Shown here: positions 47,306 to 57,649 of the stretch, one piece after another
Layout: every line of letters begins with the position of its first letter
Position numbering within the stretch: the stretch's first letter is position 1
DNA from: Dipylidium caninum
Taxonomy: Eukaryota; Platyhelminthes; Cestoda; Cyclophyllidea; Dipylidiidae
Reading direction: 5' to 3'
Length of the DNA stretch: 64,000 nucleotides
NCBI GenBank assembly: GCA_017562135.1
Contig: QEYB01000715.1
Location: 1,199,083 to 1,263,082, forward strand
Made by a program: the position numbers and the translations under genes
Notes under the pieces: generated by a model
Database searches by the model: none
Told to the model about the DNA's origin: nothing
Seen by the model: only the letters and a program-made list of their open reading frames with translations

Positions 47306-49048
47306 ATGCCGTTTAACTGCTTCCTTCTGGTTGCCCTGCTTTACAGTTTCCACCCTGGGTACACAAAACGATCACAATTTACTGTCTGGCTGCCGAGCGG
47401 ACGTATCGTTTACTTACCCTCCAACCTCGATGGACGAAAACTTCATCACCTCGGTGCCCGCAGGCCGAGCGTTAGCAACGCAGAGTTAGTAAAGGCGAAT
47501 TTATTAAATAATGTCGAACTTGGTGTGGTTACCATTTGGTATAACGCCTTAGGTCGCGTCATCCATGTGGGTGGGGTGATCCCGATCTCCCTTCCAATGA
47601 TAGCTCCCGGCGAGGTGGACCAGGAGTTCTCGCGGTCTGACTCCACAGACAAATCTCAAAAAGTTCAAACAGCAACATTGGAATCGCCCAAGGGTTATTC
47701 GAATGACTTAGGAAGCAGTTTGGATACCCTTCTTCAAAAGACCATGACCACTATCACCAGTAGGACTTATAAATCAAAAAATGCAGGTCTCCTGAGCACT
47801 GATTTGCCACAAGAACAAACACTTTCTCTGAAAGAGGAGCTGGTGCACAATCAGTACTCCTTGATACACTACATCCAACCCCTTATAATATGGAGATACG
47901 TAGTTCCCCGAAATCATCCTTCGATGGAACTCCCAAGCGTGAAGTGGTGGCATGGTGAAGCAAGCGTATTTTGTAGAAAGCTCAGAAATGTCAGGACATA
48001 CCAAATTTCGCCATGCATGAGCATTTCTCTGAATCATGTTTCGACAAACAGGTCCCAAACGAACCAAGCACTCCTGTCATTAACTATCAACTTGAGCACG
48101 AACCCCCTGAATCTCTTGTTAGACCCCAAGAAAACGAATATCACAAGCAATATAACTCTTTCGTACATCCACGCAGTTGCTAAAAACATGCTTGATCAGC
48201 ACTTCACCAAGGCACTATCCGAGGACCTGTCATTACGTAATGTATCGACAAAGGCGGCCTTCCCTATTTACACTTCTGTGGACATAACTTGCCCTACAGG
48301 GACCCAGTTGAAACACCCCGCAAGCCACCTGTCTCCCCTTGCCTTCAATTACCCCTCGAGTGTATCACACGCTTCAGATACCAACAGGCCTCCCATCAAT
48401 CCCTCTGACAGTGCGTACGCACTGATAACAGCGTCATTAAGATGTGAACTATGTCCAACAGGCCACGCCCCACGAAAGCCATACTCCTTCTCGCCATGTG
48501 AGCCTTGCCCTCCTGGTTTCTTCCGTGGTGAGACAGGCTGGCCCTCGGCATCCGGGTGTCTCGCGTGTCCTACTGGCTTCACCACTCTGAGAGAGGGTTC
48601 CACCTCTATTGACGACTGTGTTATCGCAGGCGGACTAATCGCAACAGCCATATTTGGCTTCGCGATGTGGGCCTACCGGAACTTCATGGAATTGATAGTG
48701 GCTGCTCATGAGACCTCAATGTCCTATACTAAACGCACCAAGTTCTATCTTAGCGAAGAAAGTAATATACGCTCGTCGCAGGTGTCAGTTCATTGGATAA
48801 ATCGAGTAAAGCCTGGTGCGCTTGCTGTGGGAATTTGTTACAGCCTCCTTGTAATACTACTCCTCGCACTTTTTCTTTATCGCCTCTTTTTGATCTGCCG
48901 TTTCAAAAAAATCCATGCGCGACACATGAATCTTCTAAAGAAAAGCATCGTGATTGGCCAGCTCAATTCACTGGATGACGTTAAAGATCTTCTTAGGTAT
49001 GAGTATGGGGATATTGATAAAGAGACTTCTCCGCTGGTCGCCGAATAA
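47306..49048 (+). CDS. Orphan intronless secretory-pathway protein with GCC2/GCC3-like cysteine repeats and two transmembrane helices
   Basis: A single open frame of 580 codons in a region where almost every other gene is split. It begins with a signal peptide (MPFNCFLLVALLYSFHPGYT). About 350 residues of extracellular sequence have no recognised fold and several N-x-S/T sites. Then come cysteine-rich GCC2/GCC3-type repeats (CELCPTGHAP, CEPCPPGFFRGETG, CLACPTGFTTL) at about residues 380-438. Two hydrophobic helices follow, near residues 440-462 (IAGGLIATAIFGFAMWAY) and 503-530 (GICYSLLVILLLALFLYRLF), then a cytosolic-looking basic stretch and an acidic end (DKETSPLVAE). Repeats of this kind occur in ephrin receptor-like and SCUBE/ELAPOR-type proteins, but the rest matches none I can name. 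It is possibly lineage-restricted. A candidate AATAAA lies at 49376. Confidence 0.75.
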   Translation: MPFNCFLLVALLYSFHPGYTKRSQFTVWLPSGRIVYLPSNLDGRKLHHLGARRPSVSNAELVKANLLNNVELGVVTIWYNALGRVIHVGGVIPISLPMIAPGEVDQEFSRSDSTDKSQKVQTATLESPKGYSNDLGSSLDTLLQKTMTTITSRTYKSKNAGLLSTDLPQEQTLSLKEELVHNQYSLIHYIQPLIIWRYVVPRNHPSMELPSVKWWHGEASVFCRKLRNVRTYQISPCMSISLNHVSTNRSQTNQALLSLTINLSTNPLNLLLDPKKTNITSNITLSYIHAVAKNMLDQHFTKALSEDLSLRNVSTKAAFPIYTSVDITCPTGTQLKHPASHLSPLAFNYPSSVSHASDTNRPPINPSDSAYALITASLRCELCPTGHAPRKPYSFSPCEPCPPGFFRGETGWPSASGCLACPTGFTTLREGSTSIDDCVIAGGLIATAIFGFAMWAYRNFMELIVAAHETSMSYTKRTKFYLSEESNIRSSQVSVHWINRVKPGALAVGICYSLLVILLLALFLYRLFLICRFKKIHARHMNLLKKSIVIGQLNSLDDVKDLLRYEYGDIDKETSPLVAE

Positions 49049-50201
49049 CCAGAAATTCTTCGATCAACCATAGTCTTTCGACTCTATTTGAAATTCCGAC
49101 TATCTTAAGTATGTATCACTTCATTTATTCGAAAAAACGAATATTCGCCTGTAACAAACGGTCTTTTGCTTCACTAACAAAAACAAGAAACTTTCATCGG
49201 GTACACTGCTCAACATCTACGGCAGGACTTATGCTGACGGAGTAAATATTTCTTGTGCGGTTACCATTGGGTAAATTAGCGTATTGTTAATTGTAAACCC
49301 ACTCAGTCAAGCTGTAAAACCATTAAGTCAGTAGATGAAAATCCCAACTACTTTTAAAGCAACAGGCGAAATATTAATAAATCAATCTCCAGCGTCCCCT
49401 AAATTGCTTTTGGTTAAATTATTCCGAATAGACAAGAGAGATTAAATACAATTCTTTGGAATCCGGGTGCTTTCATTTGATTCGAAGGTTAACCCGTCAA
49501 ACAAATTCACAAGTTATCGGAATACGTGGACGCCCACATAAAAGCAAAGACAAAAAATTCTGCGGCAGTGAGTGTTTGGCGGCTAGACTGCGAAAAAAAA
49601 GGACTTTTGGAAGGCGGCAGGAATCGCATTTTGTTTTAAAATTTTCGCAGTCATATTTTCTTAGATTGGGAATTGTGTGTGGTCCCCAGAATCATCAGCT
49701 TAATCGCAGATAACAAAATGTTGTTTTCCTAAACTCCCTTTCGCTATCTACTGTTGCATGACACGCTAGAGAGAGTATGGAACACCTCATAAGTTTTTTA
49801 ATACACTATCTCAACAAGTTAGCTCTTAATCTGATGGTTAATTCCACAGGCCGCTATTAAAACCTGCCGACCTATACGCAGGTAACAGAGGATAAGGATC
49901 AGAGTCCTATTCCTGTACTGGTCGGGCTTAGCGTATTCTAAATAAAGGAAGGGTTCTACGTTTTGCTTTGCAATGTCTATGCTCAGTGGCTGCGGCAGAC
50001 TCGCAAACTTGAAGATCACTACAATTTACCGTGTTCCACCAAGTTAGGTCGATAGTTGCACCAAGATCCAACTACTTAACGCACGATAAGATTTAAAGTT
50101 ACTCACGATTTCTGAATCAATTCTAAATTATGTTTTGTACTTGTACGGCAACGTTTAACTTGATAAACATTTGGCGGGCTTGCGAGTGTTGTCGTCCGGG
50201 G
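49049..50201. other. Intergenic, AT-rich
   Basis: Contains the likely 3' UTR of the orphan membrane protein, with AATAAA at 49376-49381, and the upstream region of the DeSI-like gene. Open frames at 49456-49713 (+) and 49819-50019 (-) have no family resemblance. Confidence 0.5.
49376..49381 (+). terminator. Candidate poly(A) signal for the orphan membrane protein
   Basis: Canonical AATAAA about 330 bp after the stop codon at 49048. No closer plus-strand copy was seen. Confidence 0.4.
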
Positions 50202-51572
50202 ATGGTCGGGGTTTTCCTCTTCGTTTATGATTTATCAATGGGGATGTCGAGGATGCTATCTCAAGCGCTTTTAAACACACAATTCGACGGCATATGGCAT
50301 ACGGGCGTTGTAGTTTTTGATCGAGAATACTTTTTTTCCCAGGAAGGGATAGATTCCTGTCCTCCCGGTTCTGTGCATCACGGTGAACTTGTGGAACGCA
50401 AGTTGATGGGGCAGACAAAGTATACTTTCGAGGATGTCCAGAATTACATTCGGGAACTGTCGCGCTCTATATTTCAACCTGGATCTTATAACCTGCTAAG
50501 TCACAATTGCAACAATTTTTCTGCTCATTTCGTGAAATACCTCACAGGCAAAGAAATACCCTCTTACATACTTAGTTTGCCGTCGGATATCTTATGGTCA
50601 TCTCTTGGCACTCTTAGTTCCACCTCTCGTGCATGGTTAATGCGTACTATCACACGTAATACAGTTTCAGACAATTCCTTTCAACGCAAAAAGTTATCTC
50701 TCGATATCCGCCCGATATTGTTGGATCAACCTCTTGCGCCCAAATTCGACTCAAGTCAACTACGATATCTTTTCTCGGGGGGATCTGGCAGCGCCCTCCG
50801 CATTTTGCTAAGGCTCTCCTCTCCTCAGCTGAATTCATCGGATGTCCCGATCGACGCTTTTCGTTTGCTTGAGTTCCCTCGTTGGGCTACCTTCAAGCAA
50901 TGTGAGGCAATATGTGAAGTCTTTCGCATAGCCGTTTGGCGATGCCCTGAATTGGCCCGCACCCTTTTGACAGATCCGGACAGAAGTTTGCATAAATTGG
51001 CCACCGCCAGTCCTTCTGCTCCCGGTCAGATCTTATCATCTATTTATTTTGATTTGGATGCAGCTAAATCCCGCTTACTATGTAACGTTTTTGCTCTTGC
51101 CTACGATTATGATATGACTAATCTACCGTTTATTCCCTTGGAGCCTGTGGCTGACCTTTGCATCCGACTTTTATGCTGTGAAAATGAAGAGGATGAAAAT
51201 AAAGATAATTCTAAAACTAGATTACCAGAACACGAAACGGCTGGTCTTAATTTGGCCGCGAACTTTGCCTTGTGCCCTTTGATCACTGAATCGGAGGCAA
51301 TGGAAGTTGCTTCTTCATTATTTCATTTATTGGCCGTTAGAAAAGTTTTCCAGTACCCCAGTGATGCATTCTGTGCTTTGAAAGCTATTTATGTCTTCAT
51401 AGGATCTTTTTCTTCTCTTGCTGATTTAGCTGAGACTATGGATATCATTAATTACATCCCTGCACTTGCAAGTCAAGCGAAGCGTATCGGAGGCGATTTC
51501 GGGGCCAGCAGATCTCACGTTAATGCTATAAATTCGATAACGGACGAAATTACGAGGATACTTTTGAAATAA
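50202..51572 (+). CDS. DeSI-type PPPDE peptidase fused to a PUL-like C-terminal domain
   Basis: Single exon, 456 codons from the Met in MVGVFLFVYDLSMGMSRMLS, which aligns with the start of human DESI1; an ATG 24 codons upstream (50130) is in frame. The PPPDE domain carries the catalytic pair: His33 in GIWHTGVVV and Cys103 in YNLLSHNCNNFS. GIDSCPPGS and GKEIPSYILSLPSDIL are also family features. DESI1 and related proteins are cysteine isopeptidases acting on SUMO and ubiquitin. About 270 further residues are helical and leucine-rich (FRLLEFPRWATFKQCEAICEVF, GLNLAANFAL, ALKAIYVFIGS) and fit a PUL domain, the Armadillo-like module of PLAA/Ufd3 that binds p97/Cdc48. Human DESI1 ends soon after the peptidase, so this one is more than twice as long. 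A PPPDE-PUL combination occurs in some fungal proteins. The PUL assignment is by pattern, less certain than PPPDE. Confidence 0.85.
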   Translation: MVGVFLFVYDLSMGMSRMLSQALLNTQFDGIWHTGVVVFDREYFFSQEGIDSCPPGSVHHGELVERKLMGQTKYTFEDVQNYIRELSRSIFQPGSYNLLSHNCNNFSAHFVKYLTGKEIPSYILSLPSDILWSSLGTLSSTSRAWLMRTITRNTVSDNSFQRKKLSLDIRPILLDQPLAPKFDSSQLRYLFSGGSGSALRILLRLSSPQLNSSDVPIDAFRLLEFPRWATFKQCEAICEVFRIAVWRCPELARTLLTDPDRSLHKLATASPSAPGQILSSIYFDLDAAKSRLLCNVFALAYDYDMTNLPFIPLEPVADLCIRLLCCENEEDENKDNSKTRLPEHETAGLNLAANFALCPLITESEAMEVASSLFHLLAVRKVFQYPSDAFCALKAIYVFIGSFSSLADLAETMDIINYIPALASQAKRIGGDFGASRSHVNAINSITDEITRILLK

Positions 51573-51768
51573 ATTCTTTACCAAATCTTCTTTCTATTTC
51601 GAACTAGGCTTGCTTTTTTTATCACTCGCTCTCTTGCGGCCGCTGCAGTATATTTGCCAACTCGCGTTAAAATTAAATTGTTATCCACGTTATGTAACAG
51701 TCATATAACCTGTTTTCTGTTATCACGCTGATTTTGGTTTTGTCACGATATCAGCGAATTCTGGTAAA

Positions 51769-51774
51769 AATAAA
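51769..51774 (+). terminator. Candidate poly(A) signal of the DeSI-PUL gene
   Basis: AATAAA about 200 bp after the stop codon. Another AATAAA overlaps the stop codon itself. Confidence 0.4.
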
Positions 51775-51818
51775 ACTTCTCGGTGTGGTGTGACTATCCG
51801 ATTCTTCTGCAATTATTT

Positions 51819-51840
51819 GCGTCGCCAGCGCGTCGCCAGC
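51819..51840. repeat. 11-bp tandem duplication
   Basis: GCGTCGCCAGC occurs twice back to back in the intergenic DNA between the DeSI-PUL and esterase D genes. Confidence 0.85.
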
Positions 51841-52126
51841 TTGCCTGATAACGTATCTTATTCACAAATCCTCGAAAGTCTCGTATTTTCAGTGTAGTAC
51901 ACAGCACTGTTGGTGCCGGTGGAAGCAGGATTGGTTCTCTACCGAAATACATTAATGTTTTGTATAAAAGGTCGGGGGGTTTTGAAACATCATGGTTGAC
52001 GAAGCGCTGCTCTACGGGACAGCTTCAAATGATCACTTCATCCCTAATACGCGTATATGTCCCCCACAGTTACACAATTGTCCACTAAAACTCGGTAGCT
52101 TTGTTCTATTGTGTTGACTCAGAACT

Positions 52127-54488
52127 ATGGTTTTGGAAGAGATCTCGTCCAGCAGGTGTTTCGAAGGCGTACAGAAAGTTTTTAAGCATGACAGGTGATT
52201 TGAGCCATTTCGTTAAAGTTCTGTTTAGTCATGTCGTGAGATGTCCAATGAGATTCGGCGTCTATCTTCCTCCGTGCTACAGTCTTGGTAAACCGTGTCC
52301 TGTGGTATTTTTTCTGCAAGGTACACCTGCTTGTTACTGATCCATAATAACTTCGCAATGCTAAGGTCTAACCTGCACCGAACAGAACTTTATTGTCAAG
52401 TCTGGTGCGCAGCGATATGCCGCCCAGCTAGGACTCATTCTGGTCAACCCCGACACTAGCCCTCGTAAGTTCTTGGTTTGCTTTTGATTTTATGCATTCT
52501 TTGTTGTGAATTTTTACGTAAAAGAAATCGTGCGCTTAAGAGCATGTTGGACGCTCGTTTAGTATTAGTGTTAATGTGTCCTTGTATCATCTGAACATTG
52601 TAATCCAACTTAGCCTTGAAAGTAAGTCGAAGTTATGGGTTGTTTTTAGCTTGGAGCGTTACTTTTTTCGCAGTCTATTTCATCCAATCATTGTAAAATC
52701 ATCAATACACTTGTCTATACTAATGACTGAAACACAGTTTTTTCTTGCTTGGAATTGTTATTGTTCCTTCTTAACTACTTTGCATGTTGGTGACAATACT
52801 TCTTTACTTTGAATTATTTTAGAGCCCTTTTTGTTCAACCGTTTTTTATCTAAAAGTAGACGGGCGCGGCTACTTGCATTCAATTTGTTATTCCATAGAT
52901 AGTGACTATGAGACTAGAAATTCTAATTCGCTACTTGACATCCATCTTTCTTCTCTGAGGTGGGTGCAACATACCAGGCGAGGATGATGATTTCGATTTC
53001 GGTACTGGGGCTGGTTTCTACGTAAATGCTACTCGGGCGCCGTGGTGCAAACACTACAAAATGTATGATTACGTCACAATCGAGGCAAGTTCTGATTATT
53101 TCGCCAAATCGGTCCTCATAGTAATAATCTCACTCAAGAATTAAGCTTGAACTGTCGGTCGTATTTTTCGTTGGGCATTATTTGAAGCATAGACCAAAAT
53201 TTGTTTTTTAACGTTTAAGTGATAGACTTTCTTTTTAGCTTCCGGAATTAATCGAACGGAACTTCAACATTATTTCTGGTAAATACGGTCTTTTCGGACA
53301 CAGGTAAGGTTTGCACAATTTGTTTTGATACCTTACAAATGTAAAAGAGAGTGCAAGTTTAATCATTACAGTGCACTGCGCTTTTAAATGCCTCCGTCTC
53401 GCATAGAAATGTGCCTCAGTTGCAGGAATAAACCACCTACTTGGGCTCACTGAAAATGGATAATTTGCTTTTCTTTTGTAGCATGGGAGGCCATGGGGCG
53501 CTGATGTTGGGACTTCGAAATTCTGATCGCTTTGTTTCTGTTTCTGCCTTCTCCCCCATTTGTCATCCTTCTGTTGTTCCTTGGGGTATCAAGGCCTTCA
53601 CGGGTGAGCGATGTTTTTCCACGCTTTTATAATCCGACTGTCTTTTTGCCTTACTTATGCATTAGTGTTATGAGTTGGGATCAGAGAAGACATAAATCCT
53701 CTTAGGATAGCTGTTATTGAAGACAGGATCTTGAAATATGGGCGACAAATAGATTTTGTCGTTGGCCGGCCTATGCCTTTACGTCTAAGTACTCTAGCGT
53801 GACATTCTTGCATGTGTTCCGTTGCACTCGGTATTTGATGCTGTGACAGTTATCCTACACAATGTTCTGTGGGATTTCAGGGGGCTGTAGATCCTACCAA
53901 GTTTTATTCAACAAGTTGTCTGAAACTAAGCCGAAAAAATCGGAATAGTGTGTTCTCATGTGTATGTAGTAGATAACTTTTTATTAGGTTACTTGGGTGC
54001 TGATGCTGATTGGAGCATGTATGACACTGTGGAGCTAATAAGGACGCACAAAATGCGCTTCACTTCACCGCCTCTCGTCGACCAAGGCGACGCGGATGAG
54101 TGGATGGAGACAAATCTGAAGCCTGAAGATTTAGACAAGGCCTGTGCTGAAACAGGTCAAGTGATTAATCTGCGATATCAGGAGGTGAGTTTTCTTGGCC
54201 TTCGCCCGTTAGCCTTGGGCCTTACTTAATAGATATTAGTAGAAATTTCCATCTCAAGAGCGTTTAGCTGGCTTGACAGTTTTTTGTATCGTATGATTTT
54301 CAAACGGAATCGCTGCAATAAGGATAGCTTAAAGCTCGAAGTCCGTAAGAATATTTTACTTGATATATAGCTTTTTTCGGATAATGTCTCTTTTTAATTT
54401 TTAGGGATACGATCACTACTACTTTTTCATTAGCACCTTTATGGAAGACCACCTTCGCTTCCATTCTAAGAATCTCTCGAATATTTAA
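52127..54488 (+). CDS. ESD: S-formylglutathione hydrolase (esterase D)
   Basis: Eight exons: 52127-52194, 52229-52320, 52366-52464, 52960-53084, 53239-53303, 53482-53603, 53988-54184, 54405-54488. They join in frame to 283 residues, the normal family length. The start [19 protein letters not shown] matches esterase D. Conserved blocks include [33 protein letters not shown] and [14 protein letters not shown]. The nucleophile is Ser150 in [11 protein letters not shown], the acid lies in [10 protein letters not shown] (residues 220-228) and the base is His260 in GYDHYYF. The enzyme hydrolyses S-formylglutathione to formate and glutathione in cytosolic formaldehyde detoxification. The intron after exon 4 begins with GC (GAG|GCAAGT) and is a GC-AG intron. 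Confidence 0.95.
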
Positions 54489-56888
54489 AAAAAGGTCTAA
54501 TTAAACAAACAATTTTCTGCGATTTCTACGTGGGTGATTATGTGCTAAGAATCAGTTATCCTTCTTAACATTTTTTTCTCTGTGTTAATCTGTTTAAATA
54601 TACGGATTAATTTGTACTGAACATCTGATTTTGCTTTATTTTCGTTTGTATTGCCGATTAATCACCGCACCTAGTGGAAAAGCGATCAAGAAAGTTGTAA
54701 ACGAATTTGCCTTAAATCATACTCTAGCCTTATACGCGCCGATTCGGAGCTTGCGTCACAAATTTTTAAGCCTGTAGGCGAAAGTGGAATGCAGGGTGTG
54801 AAGCTACTGCTGGAGATGGAAATTCAATGAGCTTTTTGGCTTTTTCATTCTTGATTATATTATTACGGGGATATGGAAAGCAAACAAAACTTAGCTCATG
54901 TACTAATCAAGCTTCTGAGTGTTTATAATGAAAAGGTGGTGAGGTTTGTCGCAAACTTAGAGCAACGATTGTGGAGGTGTCGCTCCTTTTCGTTTGTTCT
55001 GAGTACAAGCTTACAGATTCCACATTTCGCGAAAGGGGAGAAGAGAGAGAGACGGCGTCTGTCATCCCATCGTCTGGTCTGCGTTATCAACGTCCATAAG
55101 TGCCACCTCCTGGCACATGAGCCAAGGTAGAAGTGGACGAGTGAGCTTTCTCTTGCCTGGCAAGAAGCCTTCGCCTTCTCCGGTCCAACCTCCTGTCCCT
55201 TCACTGCGCCTCAGTCCTCGCAGCGTTTATCTCAAGGCAGCACCTTGCCTTGGCAGCGCTTCACCTCACCGGGTGGAATGGTGGTGTGAAGCGCTGTGTC
55301 GTTTGGAGGCATGCTGGGTGGGATGCCGGCCTGGCGCTGCAGCAGAAAGGCCACCGCCACACCACCGTGTGCCGACGACAAGTTGCATGTGGCGCGCCCA
55401 CTCGGCATGGAGAGAAGTCGGGAGGAAGAGAGGCGTCCCCTGTCAAATAGTCTATCCTCCCTCATATCGTCTGCTCTGGCACAATGAATCCCTTAACTCC
55501 GTTGAACTCGCCACGAGAAAGGCATCTTGCAGTGCCCTCGAGCCCTTCTCCAAGCGCCACACCTTCTCCGTGGCTGGCCATCTGCAACCTCGCCGATGGT
55601 GGGAGAGGACAAAAGAAGAGCAGATGATGCTGTGGGGAGTGCCGATGCCTTGGTTTGTGTTTGTGTGGGTGTGTTTATGCTTCAGGAAGCGTGCGGAGAA
55701 GGGAGTGTCATGAGCCACCATCCACAGGTTACGAGAGGTCGTCGCAGTTAACCACGGCTGCAAAGACCCTAATATCTCGATCCAGTCGGTGAAGCTGATC
55801 ACTGTTGCCTACTGGTTTTATCAGCGGCACTTTCGGAACATCTCTGTAAATGTCATTCACACAAAACAATTTTCAAGCTTTCCACAGGCAACAAATGACG
55901 CCGCATATGCTGTCGTGTCTTCTGCAACCGAGTCGTATAAAGAAAGCCTCAACACCTGAAGGCAATCGGGCCACTACAAGCCGAATATTTTCAGTGTTTA
56001 GCCCCTTGTGTGACATTTGCCTACTTGGTCGTGCAGCAGGCCCCACGGTTGTTTTTCCGTGATTCTGCTTCTGTAGGGTCTGGAGTCTCATGCAGTCGAG
56101 ACGGGCTAAGGGCCTTATTTATTCTACGCCGAAGGGAAAGCATTTTAATGGGTTTAGACGTTGAGATGAAGGAATTTCGTGTCTTTCTGATAAACAGAAC
56201 TAGTTATGGCGCTTTTTGGTTAAAAATGGAAGTCGGCGGATCTGGGTGCAAGGAATTGGGTGAAGTGGAGACCAAAATTCGTTTAGGAGTAATGATTCCT
56301 CGATCCTCGCTGAAGGCGACAGAACGGATAGACTCATCTACATCTGGAGACCTCTAAATTCTCCTCTCGCGTGGAGACTATTTGCGCCTTCTCTTGTCGA
56401 CCCGCGGATTCCCACTGCGAAAATGTCCATCTGTTCGATGTCACGTCATGTTTACCTGCCCTACGGTGAGGAATGTGTCCGTTGCTAGGCATTCTCTTCC
56501 CTTCCTAAAATTCCGTGGCCTGCTCATGCATCGAATCGGACATGGTGCTAACTATCACTTGGTCTGAAATCACCTCTTCCATGTTCGGACCGAAACTGCA
56601 CCCTTTACCGTTTGTCATGAAACCCGAGTATGCGATATCGCGGAGGCGGGGTGTAAAATGCGAGTGGATTTAACCGTAAAAGATTAGTCCATGGCAGGTG
56701 CAAAAACTGCTCTTGATAATAACCACTCGGAACGGGTGAACTACTTTTACGAGAGACAAAAACTACGCCCGGGTCTCACTTCAAGAGACACAGGGTATAT
56801 AAAGTAGAAGGTTGAGATGAGCACAAATATTTCAAATGATAAAAATGTAAATACAAGAATTCGAGCCTTCTGTAAAATTTAGCTGAGC
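54489..56888. other. Gene-poor region containing a dispersed repeat
   Basis: After the esterase D 3' end the sequence becomes GC-richer. The longest open frame (55117-55713, 198 codons) overlaps repetitive DNA and shows no domain. It includes one copy of the repeat shared with 63828-64000. No functional gene is supported. Confidence 0.5.
55611..55770 (+). repeat. Dispersed repeat, copy A (inverted relative to copy B)
   Basis: This roughly 160-bp stretch is highly similar to the reverse complement of 63828-64000. Shared landmarks in order are GAGAGGACAAAAGAAGAGCA, TGATGCTGTGGGGAGTGCCG, TTATGCTTCAGGAAGCGTGC, TGAGCCACCAT, CACAGGTTACGAGAGG and CACGGCTGCAA. Small indels and substitutions separate the copies. 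The element type is unknown; the outer boundary is not defined because copy B runs off the window. Confidence 0.8.
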
Positions 56889-57257
56889 TTATAAATCTGC
56901 GTCAAAGTGCATCCCGGCGAATGGACCTTCTCCGATCTCCGCACCGTCGAGGTCGGAGAAGGGGCATCCTCCGCCCTCACCACTAATTCCGGCTTCTCCG
57001 AACGGCGTTCGGTAGGCATCCGCTCGCCGAAAGAGGCCACAGAGGATGAACCAGATGGAGAAGAGTGAGGTTAAACTGAGAAGGACAATAAGCCAAATGC
57101 TGAATTGGAGGCTCAGTGGGTCGGCAGTATTTGCGGTGTCAGCGGTGATGTTGGAAAAGGTGGCAGTTTGATTAGGGCTACTGCTGTTAGCTGTGGGCAC
57201 AACCTGAGTCGTTGAAAGCTGAAGGGTGAGTGTTAGGAGGAGGCCGATTTCACACAT
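56889..57257 (-). CDS. Small intronless type I membrane protein, lineage-specific
   Basis: One exon of 122 codons. A signal peptide (MCEIGLLLTLTLQLSTTQVV) is followed by a short Ser/Thr/Asn-rich ectodomain with at least three N-x-S/T sites (NSS, NQT, NIT). A transmembrane helix follows (SIWLIVLLSLTSLFSIWFIL), then a short cytosolic tail rich in G, E and D (GEGGGCPFSDLDGAEIGEG). No homologous family is recognised. A TATAAAA box lies about 45 bp upstream of the ATG on the same strand, which supports a real promoter and an early start site. The layout recalls small heavily expressed surface or secretory proteins, but no function can be assigned. Confidence 0.6.
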   Translation of the reverse strand: MCEIGLLLTLTLQLSTTQVVPTANSSSPNQTATFSNITADTANTADPLSLQFSIWLIVLLSLTSLFSIWFILCGLFRRADAYRTPFGEAGISGEGGGCPFSDLDGAEIGEGPFAGMHFDADL

Positions 57258-57301
57258 AGTTCCTCCCGCTGGTGCTTCTCCCCTGTTTAAGCCAGAGACG
57301 G

Positions 57302-57308
57302 TTTTATA
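57302..57308 (-). promoter_or_regulatory. TATA box of the small membrane-protein gene
   Basis: On the minus strand the sequence reads CATATAAAAC; the TATAAAA match is 45-51 bp upstream of the ATG at 57257. A start of transcription some 30 bp downstream would give a very short 5' leader. Confidence 0.5.
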
Positions 57309-57649
57309 TGGGATACACGTCCGCGTGCGTTGGCCGGCCGCTGGCCAATGGCGTCCTCACCGCGTGCACGACTGTCCGCGACGATGAATCAGACGGGCAA
57401 CGTCTCGCAGTCACGAAGCAGGGAGGAAGCAAAGAAGGACGTGGCATGAATTGTTTAAACCACCCGCCAATAACTTCGACAGGGCCTGAGAAAAGTCTCC
57501 CGCCCGGGTCACCTCGACATTCCCAAAAGCCCGACTTCAAACGACGAGGCCCAGTTTGTGGGTAGCGTTGACCGCCAAGCAACCCACACTCCCCTCCGAC
57601 CACAGCGTTCATTATTTTAATGAAAAGTAACAGGAAGACTCAGAATTAA

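Noticed and set aside
55117..55713. A 198-codon plus-strand frame
   Set aside because: It runs into the dispersed repeat, is rich in Pro, Arg and Ser typical of GC-rich noncoding frames, and shows no domain.
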